Source of the DNA: Carettochelys insculpta
Taxonomy: Eukaryota > Chordata > Testudines > Carettochelyidae
Assembly: GCF_033958435.1 (NCBI RefSeq)
Contig: NC_134147.1
Location: 43,022,001 to 43,086,000, forward strand
DNA: 64,000 nt
Direction of reading: 5' to 3'
Numbering within the stretch: position 1 is the stretch's first letter; each line of letters starts with the position of its first letter. Positions 23,330 through 35,890 of the stretch are shown here, in pieces. A model generated the notes under the pieces. The model saw only the letters and a program-made list of their open reading frames with translations. It did not search any database and was not told where the DNA came from. The translations under genes were made by a program, and so were the position numbers.

Positions 23330-23460
23330 GTCACCGACAGTTGTTGGCAGGAGGAACTGAACTGCAACCTTAAGGCCTAAAGCCCTGTGCTCTACCACAT
23401 GATCTAAAAAACCAATTGCCTTTCAGCCAAGGCTGTAGAGCAGAGACTTCACTGTCCCTT
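23330..23460 (-). repeat. tRNA-derived SINE fragment (third copy)
   Basis: On the minus strand TTTTTTAGATCATGTGGTAG followed by AGCAC resembles a tRNA A box, and CAGTTCAGTTCC lies at the B-box position. It resembles the copies at 18.97 and 19.3 kb and sits inside the TIR element. Confidence 0.55.
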
Positions 23461-23686
23461 GTCAGTGGTCTTAGTGCCTCTGGAGCTTATTATGAAATAA
23501 GCCATTGTGTGCCCAATGGCTCTGTTTTGAAATAGGCTCTGTGTGTGTAGGTGCTGTATTTTAAAATAGCTGAGTGCTATTTCAAAATGCATTTGCGTGT
23601 AGCAGTCTTATTTTGAAATAAGCTATTCAGGAATAGCTCTGCCAGAATAGTTTATTTTGAAACAAGGCTGCTTTGTAGATATACTC

Positions 23687-26600
23687 CTAGAGGGGCAGCA
23701 GAAATCTCACCCCACAACATGCTAGGTGCTGCACAAACCCATCATTAGAGAGACAAGCCCAATCTACACAGACCAGGGAGGAACAGGAAAGACAAGCACA
23801 GAGAAGAGAAGACACCACACCACTTCCACAGACTCTCAGAAGTATCTGGAGCCTAATGGCAGGGGAGGTTGCTGAGCCTCCGACTCCTGGATCATTCTGG
23901 CCTCTCAGACACCCAGCCAGTATGAGAAAGCTGCAATCAGTACTTTATCCAAGATTACAGTCTACTATCACTCAGCCTTTAACCTTCAAATAGTTTGAAG
24001 GATCCGCCTGCAGTCAGCTCCTGTCCGGAATACAGTAGTGCAGAATTTGCTTTGAAGTGAAGGCGCTTGGGACTGAAAGATCACAAGTGACCCATCAAGG
24101 AGATGGCATACCTGAAGGAAAGTTTGCTACCCAACTGTTTGTTCCTCTTTCTCCTCTCCACCCTCCCACAGGGTGTTCAGAAGGGGGACAAACCTTGCTA
24201 ATTTGGGACCTGTGGAAAGTGTGAGTTTTACTTACCTGGGAATTGGATTGAACACTTTATTGATACGAGTTTTCCTGTGGGGTCCCAGCCCCACTGGGCT
24301 TAGTAGGGCTACTTAAATCCATAAGGAAAGCGGGATTTGATAGTCCTGGGGAAATTCTGCAATTGTAAATTACAGAATTCCCCCAGGACTCATTGGACCT
24401 AGTATGCTTGCCTACTTCCTCAGACTAGTGTAGTACAACTGGTCTGAAAGGGACTGAATTACGTAAATATAATGAACAAGACCCGGGCTAGCTCTTCTGT
24501 GATATGCGTGCCCCCAGTACAATCCCACTGGGATCACTGACAGCCTAAAGTAACACACAAAACCCCATTCCCAAGGAAACATTTGCAGACTCCCCTTATA
24601 AGTTTGTCATCAGTCATTAGTGCTTTCAGATGCACATACTGTAGCACAGCAGGGGATACGGTCTCTGTTCAACAAAGTCCCATGCATCTGCTGGGTTACC
24701 CGGCAGAAGGGCCTTTGAAGTTTTGTTTGCATTCCACTGCAGCCTCCAATACGAGTTCTCATCGGTAAGAGAATTCACATACATATTAGGAGGTGAAGAT
24801 GATTAATTGCCTCTCCCCTCTCTCAGAGAGGGGCACTGCTCAAAGTCGTCTTGTTGACAGTGATTTTTCAGAGCCATATGGCACTTCCTCATCTCATTAG
24901 TAACATACACGCTGCGTTCATCTCAACTCTGCACTCGGTTTCTGGTTTCATCCTTCATGCTGATTAAAAATACGAAATACCAACCACCAGCTGAAAATTT
25001 CAGGGTCAAAATATATTAAAGAAATAATGTATTGAAATGACATCCCTTCTGCCAGTTAATTCAGTATTTTGGATCAAGGCTGCCATCATAAGCTAGGGGA
25101 CTTAGACAACCAAATCTCATTGAAATTTGCACAGAGAATTACGCCTCCTCTATACTAGCTGTTGACATCAACAGAAGAATTTTTTCAGGCACTACCCCTC
25201 ATACAAAGTTCCCCAGATGAAATGAATGATACTAACAAAAGGACTTTTTTTTTGCTGGTATAATGACATCTACCCAAAGACTTGTCCCAGTGTAGTGGTA
25301 CTGGGCAGGGCATAATTTTCATACTTCCAACTGCATACGTACAGCCCACAAAACTTTTAAGAGTGGATCAGTGGAATCCCGGCCATAGTTTTTACTCTAA
25401 CAACATTTAATATATTTGAGGTGAGTTAAGAGTACATATCAGTCATTTAAGAGTAAAATCCTTTATTTCATTTATTCCCAAAAACAAGCCTAGAAATTGC
25501 AGAGTTGGTTAAACGGAAAAAGAAATCCACGCAAGGTCAGAATGACCCAGTTAAGGCACCTGTACTTACATCATGCAATAAGCATGTGATCACAGTAGTT
25601 ATAATAGTGGCTGTAGTTCTACATTAAATGGCATTGATTTTTAAAGATGCATTAGGGTATTCTCCTCTCTCCCTTAGTGGTATAACTAGACAATGGAGTT
25701 AAAGGTGTTTGAGTGACTTAAATTGTGCATATTTAATTGCATTAATATTGAGAAATATATGCAGTCAGTTTCACTAAGAATTCATTTCTATACCTTGAAT
25801 AAAAGAGAATAGAAATTAATGATAAAGCAATTTTATTTAAAAGTAATTCTCCCCCAGTCACTGGGCACTTCGCAACACCAGATACGCAAATGATACCTCT
25901 CCCATGGCAGCTAATGGAAAACTAAAGAACCTTTCACGCTATGGATAGGTTCATCAGAAAGTATTAACCTGGGCACTCTGTTGATCCAGGACACCAGAGT
26001 AAGGTACGTAATTAATGCCTAGTTCCCTAAGAAAGAACAGCTGCACTAGAAGCTCATAGCTGATGCCTGGTGTGAACACTCAGGACTATATTTTACACCA
26101 TACATTTCCTTTTGGCAGGCAGTCTGGAAAACATACCAGTGTTCTCATATTATATGGTCCCTAACAAGGACAATTTCCATAATGCATCAGTGTGGCTGAA
26201 AGGACTCCCTTCTGAATCTAGGAGCAAACCCAGAGATCCAATTCATGCCAAGCACTACTTTAGGAGTAATCCCATGCACTTCAATGGGCTACTGCATTGG
26301 GTAAGGTACTAAGACTGGCAAAATCTGTCCCAGCCTGAATAGGCAGAAACCAAAAAAAGAGGAGCTATGTCCATGAAGGCACTTTATCCTCTACTTCAAA
26401 GGAGTTATTTAACACCCAGGCTGACAAGCAAAGACAAAGTCATTTGAAAGTTTGTTTTAATCACTTGCATTTCATGGTCCATAAAAACAGGGATTTTCAG
26501 GGAAAAAAATTCTCAGAACACTTTCTGTTTGAAACCCAGTAGCATTCCCATTCCCTAGTTACCATTGTTTCAACTCAGCCTCTGAGTCCTGACCCAAAGC

Positions 26601-29600
26601 CCACCGAGTGGGCAGAAATGCTGTTCTTGGTGCCAGTGCTTTTGGCCCAACCTCCAGGAAGCAACAGGAAAATAATCACTTCCGCTCAAATGGAGAGGGG
26701 CTTCTCAGCTGCAAAGAGACAGAACTGAGGCTCTGCATTCACAGGTCTGGATTAGGCTGAGATGAGCAACTCTGAGCCCCTGGCAGCACTTACTGCTCTT
26801 GTGCAGTCTAGCAGGAGGAGGGTGCAGCAGAGTGGTGAAAAAAGGCCCACAGCATACGGCAAGAGCTCTTGTGCAGAGGGACCAGGAGGGAGAGTGGGGC
26901 AGAGCCTTCAGTGCAGCCATGATAATTCATACCAGCTGAGGGTCTACCTGACCATTAGACGCCAACCAGCAGATCTATCAAGGCCCATCCCACATTGCTC
27001 TCCTGGCTGTCGGCTCCACTCCTAGCAGGGCTGCTCTCCACCATGCTCCTCCTGGCTGGCAGGAGAATTAACTGCAAATCCTAAAGATGCCCCCTGTATC
27101 CACTGCTGCCTTCCAACCAGCGGTACACAGACTGCAGCCTTCTGCCAGCCAGGGGCACAGTGATACACACCACCAACTTCCCACTCCACTCTGCAGTCTG
27201 CAGGTAGTGTGGGCAGTGTGTCAGAATGGGGTGATCTTGCCCAGCCCAGATGGGGTCTGTCAGCTGGGCTCCTGTAGGGAGAGGGGCCACTGGTGCACTA
27301 ATTCTGAAGGGGTTAAATCCTCCCCCACCCCCGATATAGTTGCCTACTTACACCCGTTAGAATGCAGCATGTGCCGGGTTGTGCTGAAGGGCTGGCGTTG
27401 AGCCATAAACCTTAACTTGCTGTGCCAAATGGTCGTGCTTTGGTTTTCTGCACTTGTCACCAGGGCTCTGCAGGGTCAAATCCATCATGGAAACACCCTG
27501 TTGAACTCTGAGGACAACATTCCCAAGGGAAAATGAAGGACCTAATCATGTAGGGAGATCCTGAGAAGTGGAGAGCAGGTACCCAGGGAATGGGGGGGAA
27601 TAGCTGTCATTCCTGTGCCTTAAGGCTTTAATAGCCTTGCGATCTGTACCTTCCTGAGTAGTGCTAACATGCCAACAGAGCTTTGCGTGCTCCACCTAAT
27701 GTGTTCCGTCTGCAGGGTGCTCCTCACAAACATTACTTAATATGGGAATGAGTCTGTCCAGAGCCCCCTGCCAGGCAGATTCTGCTTGGCTGAACCACTA
27801 AACAAAGAATTTTTTTTGCTTTGGGGAACACCCAGAAGTAGCATTTTGTCATTCTGGGGCGTTCAGGAGCTGGAAAGGAGAAGGGCGCGCTCCATAAACT
27901 TGCTGTCAAACCAAGCCCAAAACATTTACTCACGAGTCCTCCTTAACCATCACTGACCTGAGCTCCTACGGTATCTCATGGCTGCAGGAAACATTTATCA
28001 CATGGAAGTGACAATATCATATACACTGCCTTACATATTAAATCACAGCTACCATTCTTTGAATGTAGTGCAAACAACACGTGAAAAGGAAGGATTAAGG
28101 GGTTCTAGGCTGCACAGTGAGCCGCTAGCGATCTTTCTCAGACCGCTCTAAGGAATCTGAATGCGCACAGAGTAAGAGACACCAACTGGTGCTGAACTAA
28201 TAGGTCTGATGAGTGAAAAGCTCTTCACTCCCCCCTGCCCCAGATTTTCAAGTTGTACACCTGGAGAAAAAAAGAACGAACATTGTTAGGCATTTGAGAG
28301 GTGAACGCACAGGGCATTTAAGGAGTGGAAAAACATCTGCTGAAGCTAGATAGAAACCAGATGGGGGGAGAAATTCAGGAGGATAAGCAGAAATGTAGTC
28401 AGGAAGAACACTTGAAGAGAAATCTGCTTACAGACGGTAAAAGCATTTACCCAAAGGCAACCAGTACCCTCTTCCCATGGTGCCTTGTGAGCAGCCAAGC
28501 AGCTCAGAGACAATTCAGCCAAGGAGACAGGATGGTACCTTCAGTCTCAGAAGATCTGATTTGTGAGGTAACTCAAATGCAGTGGCTGCTTTAAGAAACT
28601 CAGATATTTCCCAGAAAGCTTTTTCTCCATATCACTGTGTCACGTGCTAACTAACCAATCATTTCACTTGCTATTCGAGCAAGGAATCAGGATTACCAGA
28701 TAACACTGATCACCTTGGATGAGTCATGTGAGCTTGTGCACTTCTGTTCATATGATGGGTACAGTTCTTACTGGTGCCTGCATCACAGGGATGTTTTGAA
28801 GAAAGTATTTAAATATCCTAACATCCATAGATGAAAGAACTTTCTGCTGCCAAATATTTTGTTGCAACGTCATAGAGCAACCACAACACAACCCTTGAGA
28901 TCCAAGCATTTTTCACTATCCCACACACAAACAGCAGAGGTAGCAGAATCACTTCTGGCCATCTTTCATTTGGTGTGGAGACCGGAACCCTGCCAGCTGC
29001 CTGGTATTTTGCTTTCGCGCTATAAGGGCAAGAGACCAGGCAGTGAATGTAGAGCTGTACCCTGCTCTCCATGACATGCAGGGCCAACCAAAGCAGGGCG
29101 GGGGGTGGGGGCAGGAGGGACAGTTGGCCTTGGTTTCAAGCTCAAAAAGGGCCTCAGATATGGACACCTGTTAATTTTTTGCCATTTGATATTCCTCAGA
29201 TGAATACATCCCACAAACTTTAAACTGGACTGTAAGCTAAAGGAAGTGCTTCAAGAAATACTCAAACTTGGGCTCTCTGGAGTGTTCCCCAATATCACAA
29301 TTGCATTGCGTATTTTGTCAGGTTGTCTGCCTCTGTGGCTTCAGGTCAACTCACCTTCAGTGTACTGAAGCAGGTACAGAACTATCGTCATTCAACAATG
29401 CAACGGGAGCCTTCAAATGGACGCACCAGGCTTAATATCTACTGTGACATTACACAAAAACTAGATTTTTCCTTGATTTGTACAGAAAAAGGCGAGAAAA
29501 GAATTTGTTAAGTTAAAAAAAAATTCAAATTATGTCTCACTCTTTTCTGTTGCCCGCCCCTCACCCTCAGCACCATGCCACTACTGGTAAGTATGGGGGT

Positions 29601-29933
29601 GGTCTCACTCATCACCCAGAGTGCTGCCGCCTGACAAAGCCTCAGCTAGAGCAGCTCACAGGTGGTGGTGCTCTGAGGGCAGGAAGGAACTGACCCCACA
29701 CACACCAGAAGTGGTGTGGCACTTCCAGAGGATGGAGCAGGCAGGGGGCAAGGAGGGGTGGGTCAGGGTAGGGAGGGCCATGGGTGAAGCAGAGACAGAA
29801 TAAGGACAGGGAGGAGGGGGTTGGGTGGAGGTGGACAGAAGGGGAAGACATGTGGCTGGTGCCCCTCCCCAGAGTTCTCTCACGAGTCTCCACTGAACCA
29901 CCTCCATGAGGGGAGCTGCTAACAGTGCTGGGA
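23687..29933. other. Long intergenic stretch, no gene found
   Basis: No coding, RNA or CR1 signal is seen over 6 kb. A possible TIR fragment lies at 25,143-25,315 (CTCTATACTAGC at the left, CCCAGTGTAG at the right). All open frames are short and overlap on both strands. The region could hold regulatory sequence, but nothing shows this from one genome. Confidence 0.5.
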
Positions 29934-30048
29934 GCCTGTTTACACTGACACTTTATAACTATCGCGTGCTGTGCTATGGGGGTAGCTTTTCACAGCCCTG
30001 AGAAAGTTACTGCACAGTAAAGTAGCCATGTAGACAAACCCATCTGTT
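29934..30048. mobile_element. Short TIR-element remnant
   Basis: TGTTTACACTGAC at the left and CATGTAGACAAAC at the right are imperfect inverted ends around 115 bp of non-coding sequence. Confidence 0.4.
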
Positions 30049-30426
30049 CTCATCATAGGACACCCTTTTCTACAAAGGCGTGAGCTTTCCAAAACACTCA
30101 GCAACGTGCAAGGAACTATGGATCCCGAACCCCAATCCTGACAGACCTCAAAACACACGGTAGCAAGACAGTACAAGAGGGGAGAGATAATAAGGTCACT
30201 GGAAAGCTAGATTTGGGAGTCAGAGGCAAGCAGTTCAGCTAGAGAATGAGAAAGGAAAGAATGAGGAAAAAAGAAATGTGCGTGTCCGCCATGGCGGACT
30301 CAAACACCTCAGCTTTGTTTGTATAACAGGGGCTAACTAAGGTGAAACCAACTCATCATGGAATGTTTGATCAAAGTACAATGCCTTCAATTTGTTCCTT
30401 CATGTATTTAAGACAACTCCTTTAAA

Positions 30427-30457
<31 letters not shown>

Positions 30458-32265
30458 AAGTCTTCCCTCCACAAGGCAAGGCAGAACATTTCTGGCTTGC
30501 AACCCAATGGAGCAGCCGGGTGCATGTACAAAATTGTTCTTCAGCTTCCCATCCTGCTAGCTCTTAAACTTATCTGCAAACCGCAAGCTCACCTGGAATT
30601 GGCAAGCGTTCCAACTGCACAAATGTATGTAACACCTGGAAGACAACAGCTAAAAGTTGAATTAAAAAAAAAATGGGACTCCCTCCAAATGCTATGGTCA
30701 GATTCCCAACTGCTTGTACTCACCTGCCTGCAAGAAAAGGAATCTATGGCTGCAGGGATCATGCTTTCTTCTTCACACACAACCAGCTCTCTCATTTTCT
30801 CCTGCTGGTAACTGAATGCTGCTTTTTTGTTGTACACTTTAACTTATACAAAGCACCTATAAAAGTAACTGAACCCAGGTGCCTGTTGTGGGAGAGAAGG
30901 TGCCAGGAGGGGGCACATTGAGGCATCCCACTTCGCAATTAAAATTTTGACAGGGGCACTTCCCAAGTGCTACCACAAGTCATCTATGCCTGAATCCTTC
31001 GATGTTGCTGAAAAATGAATCTTGGTGGACTGGTACAGAGCAATGATGGACGGGTCTTTGAGGACTTCAGGGCAAAGCCACTAGTTTCCAGAAGAGTGCC
31101 ACGGAATCTTTGATGGCCTTGCAGACCAGACAGTGCCTCTGGGTCAAATTCTCAGCTGTGTTCAGTCACCAGCATCACTGGCTCCCTTTAGATAGGTTTT
31201 GACATCCCTTCTAAAGGCCTCCTGACTGTAACCAGCAAATAGACCAAGATTAAGCAAAAGATCAGTTAGTTGTAAGGAGTCTAAAAGTCTATTTGGTGAT
31301 TTCACTGGAGAGATGCTGAGGATCTGACCCTTGCATTCTGGAATCTTCACTTGGAAGTTTCAGTGAACACCTGTGTTGTGCATTTGATCTACGCCAGGAA
31401 CAGAAGAATTGAGCCAAACCTCCCCCTCCCCTACATGTCACCAGAATTCAAATCAAGAGCTTCATCTGAGGAGACAATACACATGTGAATTTAACAGAGT
31501 TCTCCTCCCATTTTAGTGCTTAGTCACAAGAGAAGTATTTACAACTTTCTTTTGCTAAGGCATCTCAAAAGCAACCAAGCAGAAGAAATTTATGGCCGCC
31601 TGTATTTTTCCCTTATAGTTAGTGGAAGATTAGCCTCCTTTCATTGTGATGGGCCACTCTGTCTCAGTTCTGATGGGCAAATACAGCCCGAGTTAACAGT
31701 AGCTTCTCTGAACACAGACAAACATTCTGGAACATGTGACTATTCAACCCTCTCCCAGTCAGTTTGGGGGCCTGAGTTAAAATCCACCCCAGGACAAGAC
31801 TGAGCAAGGCCTCATTTAAAGTTACAGAAAGATTTTGCACCCTGCCCATGTTGAATGACCTCATGTGCTAGAATCATGGCAAGCATAAAAGTAAATATGC
31901 CACATCTGGAATCTGTTGCTGCCATTAGAATCACCGGCACTTCATGAAAAAATGTTTGGCTGTGATGGGCACGTCAGGCTAGATGATCTCGTGGTCCCTG
32001 CTGGACTACATGCTGTGCCTCTACGTGATGCCTGGGGAAATAGAGATATCTATGCAACTGCCACAGAACGCTGAGCACTCTCAATTCTTTTGTAGCCCCT
32101 CCCAAGTCTTGTTCTTGGGAAACATCTACAATGCAATAACGCCCCCCCAAAAAACCAAAAATGACACCCCACATTCAAGCCACCATATAGCTATCAACAG
32201 CCCTTCTATGTTAACACTGTCCTTTTGAAGGATAGCTGTCTGCTTATTTGTCTATCACACATACC
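30049..32265. other. Intergenic with a poly(A) run
   Basis: A poly(A) tract of almost 30 bases lies at about 30,427-30,455; no retrogene precedes it that I can recognise. The open frame at 30,392-30,811 reads through it and is an artefact. Confidence 0.5.
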
Positions 32266-32525
32266 AGCATCTCCATAAGAACGGTCCTACTGGGTCAGAT
32301 CAAAAGTCCATCTAGCCCAGTATTTGTCTTCTGAGGGTGGCCAATGCCAGATAGCACAGAGGGAATGAAAAGAATGGGTAATCATCAAGTGGTCCATCCT
32401 CTGTTGCCCATTCCCAGCTTCTGGCAAACAGAAGCTAGGGACACTCTCCCTATCCAGTCTGGCTAATAACCATTGCTGGACCTGTCCACCATAAAGTTAT
32501 CAAGCTCTTTCTTGATCTGAGCACC
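32266..32525 (-). mobile_element. CR1 LINE 3' fragment
   Basis: ACTGGGTCAGATCAAAAGTC, CATCTAGCCCAGTAT, GGCCAATGCCAGAT and CCCATTCCCAGCTTCTGGCA are standard words of the reverse strand of turtle CR1 3' regions. The element is antisense and non-coding here. Confidence 0.8.
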
Positions 32526-32577
32526 TCACCATTAGTGCAATTATTTTCACAACTTCTCTCTGAATGCTCTTACCCCA

Positions 32578-32700
32578 CTTTTTGCAGACAGGCAACTAGA
32601 AAATGTGCAGGGTCACACAGAAAGTTGTCAGCCCAGGTTCTAACCCCCGGTAACCTCAGGTTCTCCCATCCAATGCCTTAACTGCAAGGTCATATCAAAT
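32578..32700 (-). repeat. Possible old tRNA-SINE (MIR-like) fragment
   Basis: CAGGGTCACACAGAAAGT and CCCAGGTTCTAACCC resemble MIR-type SINE words. The match is by eye and short. Confidence 0.35.
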
Positions 32701-32799
32701 ACCCCAGAAAGTGATCCACAAAACACTATGAACATTCTCTGGGCACCTCAGGGTGCCATAACAAATTGAACATGAAGTTCTTCCATCCCAACTGGCTGA

Positions 32800-34035
32800 C
32801 ATAGGACCATAGAACACTAGAACTGGAAGGGACTTTGGGACGTCATTGAGTCCAGTCCCCTGCTCTCATGGCAGGGCCAAGTACCATCTAGACCATCCTT
32901 GATAGATGTTGATCTAACCTGCTCTTAAATGTTTCCAGTGATGGAGATTCCACACCTTCCCTAGGCAATTCATTCCAATGTTCAACCCTCCTGACTGACA
33001 AGAAGTTTTTCCTAATATCCAACTTAAACCTCCCTTGCTGCACTTCAAGCCCATTGCTCCTTACCCTATCCTCCGAGGCCAAAGAGAACATTTTTTCCTC
33101 ACTCCTCCTTGTAACCCTCTTTTAGGTACCTGTAAACTGCTATCCTGTCCCTCTCAGCCTTCTCTTTTCTAAACTAAACAAGCCCAGTTCTTTCAGTCTT
33201 CCCTCATAGTTCATGTTTTCTGGACCTTTAATCATTCTTGTTGCTCTTCTCTGGATTTTCTCCAATTTCTCCACATTCCTCTTGAAATGTGGTGTCCAAA
33301 AACTGGACACAATACTCCAGCTGAGGCCTAATCCGGACAGAGTAGAGAGGAAAAATGACTTCTTGTATTCTGCTCACAACACTCCTGCTAATGCTTCCCA
33401 GAACACGGTTTGTTTTTTTGCAACAATGCCACAGTGTTGACTCATATTTAGCTTGTTGTCCACTATGACCCCTAGATTCCTTTCTGCAGTACTCCTTGTT
33501 AGACAGTCCACAGTTTCACACATATAGAATGGGAATGGAGTACTTTGCCTTTGTCCGTATTAAACTTCATCCTATTTACCTCAGACCATATCTCCTGCTG
33601 CCAATATCTAAAATATTAATGGAGATATTGAACAAAACTGGTCCCAAAACAGACCCCTGCAGAACTCCACTTCTTATGTCCTTCCAGCATCACTGTAAAG
33701 TGTTAATAACTACCCTCTGAGAATGGTTATCCAGCCAGATATGCACCCACCTTATAGGGACTGCATCTAAGTTGTATTTGCTTAGTTTATTGATAAGAAG
33801 ATCATGAGAGATTGTGTCAAATGCCTTACTAAAGTCTAGGTATACCACATCCACCACCTCTCCCTTACCCAGAAGGCTTGTTATCCTGTCAAAAAAAGCT
33901 ATCAGACTGGTCTGGCATGATTTGCTCTTTACAAATCCATGCTGGCTCTTCCCTATCACCTTATTTTCCTCCAGATATTTGCGGATGAATTCCTTAGTTT
34001 CTTGCCCCAGTAATGCTATCATTACCTTTTTAAGG
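32800..34035 (-). mobile_element. CR1 LINE, 5'-truncated and degenerate
   Basis: It starts on the plus strand at the CR1 3' end (ATAGAACACTAGAACTGGAA, GAGTCCAGTCCCCTGC). Going right it passes through the ORF2 C-terminus to the RT core near 33.85 kb, all antisense. The minus-strand frame 33,091-32,888 contains VRRVEHWNELPREGVESPS, the typical CR1 ORF2 end. The distance from RT motif A to the 3' end is short for CR1, so an internal deletion is likely. Confidence 0.85.
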
Positions 34036-34094
34036 CATAACAATGTCCATAACAGGTCAGATCCAATGGTTCTTTTAGCCCAGAGTCCAGTCAT
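33690..34094 (-). pseudogene. CR1 reverse transcriptase fragment
   Basis: The minus-strand frame shows KSQHGFVKSKSCQTSLIAFF, then VVYLDFSKAFDTISHDLL, the CR1 RT fingers/palm region with motif A, then WLDNHSQRVV. Motif C and the regions on either side are not in this frame. The 5' few dozen codons (34,036-34,094) run into the neighbouring CR1 piece, so they are probably not part of the original protein. Confidence 0.8.
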
Positions 34095-34610
34095 TCAGCA
34101 GGGGCTAGTGCCAGATGCTTCAGCAGGATTGAATATTACGGAGCAATTATGAAGTGATCCAGTCCCAGATTCTGGCAGACAGAGGCTTAGGGATTCCCAG
34201 AGCATGGTGTTGGGTCTCTGAACCTCTTGGTTGACAGCCATAGATGGACCTTTCCCCATCCACGAATATATCTATTTCTTTTTTTGGATCAGCTATTCTT
34301 TTGGCCCTCACAAAAACCCTTGGCAATGAGTTCCACAGATTGGACTGTGGTGTGTAAGAATGGCTCTCATATTTGTTTTAAACCTACTCCCTGTTAATTT
34401 CACTGGCTGAACCCCAATTCTTGTGTTATTCAAAAAGGTATGTAACATTATCCTATTCGCTGTCTTCACACCAATCATTATTTCACAAACCTGCTTACTT
34501 GTCTCTTTCCTAAGATGGCCAGCCCCAGTCTTTTTAATCCTTCTTTGTACGGATGCTTTTCCATACCCCTAATATTTTTTGTTGTCCCTCTCTGTGCCTT
34601 TTCCAAATCT

Positions 34611-34932
34611 AATACAGGATGAACCTCTCTAGTTCAGCACTCTCCCATCAGACTACATCCATAATCTGGCATGATTTTAGTTAGCCAGATGATCACTTAC
34701 TATGAGTGTGACTAAGTTTCCTGTAGTTCCATAAAGTTTGCTTGCTGCCACCAGTCCTGGCTCTCCGTGTTCTGTGCTGTTATTTACCACTAAATGTCTT
34801 CTAACAGCCCAGCAAGCAATCGAAGTTTTGGTAATCCTACGAGACAATGCTGACCTCCTGTGACCCAGTAAATTCTCTTGTTAAGCACTGGTCAGGTCCC
34901 AAAGTTGCCAGACTAAAGAGGTTCAACGTGCA
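34611..34932 (-). mobile_element. TIR element, GTTGAACCTCTCT family (copy 3, reversed)
   Basis: It begins AGGATGAACCTCTCTAGTTC and ends CAGACTAAAGAGGTTCAACG. The interior (AATCTGGCATGATTTTAG, CCACCAGTCCTGGCTCTC) is the reverse of the copies at 1.9 and 20.1 kb. It lies inside the CR1 copy. Confidence 0.8.
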
Positions 34933-35175
34933 TATGTTTGTTTTGGTTTTTTGAGATGAGGTGACTAGACCTGCATGCAGTATTTAAGGTGAGGGCACAT
35001 CACGGATCTATATAGAGGCATGATGACTTTTTCAGATTTATCCTAATGGCTCTTAATTCTTATTAGCTTCTGTCATTGCAGCTGCATGTTATACAAACAT
35101 TGTCAGAGAAGTATCCATGATGACACCAAGATTTTTCTTGACATGTAACAGCTAAATAATACCCCATTATTTTAT

Positions 35176-35715
35176 ATGTACCACCACCACCACCACCACC
35201 ACCAACCATGGGCTCAGCACTGGTTGGTGTCTGATGCCTTCCTCACTATTTCCTTCCATCGTTCCTTGTCCAGTGTGGAGTGGCTTAGTTTCTGTAGCCT
35301 AGCACTGCACCAATCTACTATATCATCTACCTATTCCCTGTGGGGTCTGCCTCTCCTATTCGAACCATCCATTATGCCAAATACCAGTGCCTTGACTTTT
35401 CACTGATCATTCATTCAGCAGATATGCCAGAATAGCTTCCTCTGTATAACTTTCTGCAGTGGGTTCTCTTTCGGCTGTATCTTCCTATATAACTCCTCGC
35501 TGGTGACCTTCTGCATCCATTCCTTTCTCAGGATCTTTCTATAACAACTCTTCTCAAACACCAATATCCTTCTCTTCAAATCTTTCATTACCACCCAAGT
35601 CTCACATCCTTACAACATGCTGCTGAATACACACGTTTTTAAGATGCTCGGCTTCATTCCTAAGCTAATCATTTTGCTTTTCCAGATCTTATCCATGCAT
35701 AGTAGGGATTAATTT
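35176..35715 (-). mobile_element. APE-type LINE 3' fragment with (TGG)n tail
   Basis: Read on the minus strand, with frameshifts, it gives residues resembling a LINE ORF2 C-terminus: an SCYRKIL-like stretch, a WMQKV-like stretch, GRPHR, then ERWKEIV. The 3' edge abuts (CCA)n at 35,181-35,206, (TGG)n on its own strand, as expected for a simple 3' tail. It interrupts the CR1 copy. Confidence 0.6.
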
Positions 35716-35890
35716 TTCCCCCCAATGTGCATTACCTCCTCACTTATCAACACTGGATTTCATCTGCCATTTTTTTGCCCGGTCACCCAGTTTTGTCAGA
35801 TAATTGTGTAACTTCACAGTCAGCTTTGGGTTTAAACTATCTTGAGGAACTTGAGTATCATCAGTGGCATGCCAAAGTTAATTTTTCACT

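Larger units (their letters stand above)
22705..23686. mobile_element. TIR element, AT-rich family, with two nested insertions
   Basis: The outer left end GGTAGGTCTACACAGCAAAG and the outer right end near CTGCTTTGTAGATATACTCC enclose TTTTGAAATAA words at 22,725-22,830, 23,275-23,320 and 23,485-23,660. A foldback element (22,833-23,262) and a tRNA-like SINE (about 23,330-23,460) interrupt it. Without these it would be roughly the size of the 870-1,241 copy. Confidence 0.65.
34036..35890 (-). mobile_element. Second antisense CR1 copy, split by two insertions
   Basis: CR1 words appear in three blocks. Block 1 (34,036-34,610) has CCAATGGTTCTTTTAGCCCA and GGCAATGAGTTCCACAGATT. Block 2 is 34,933-35,175. 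Block 3 (35,716-35,890) has CAATGTGCATTAC and TGCCCGGTCACCCAG. The gaps are filled by a TIR element and another LINE, so both inserted after CR1. Confidence 0.7.

Noticed and set aside
30392..30811. 139-codon frame reading through poly(A) as a Lys run
   Set aside because: Artefact of the poly(A) tract; no retrogene body found.
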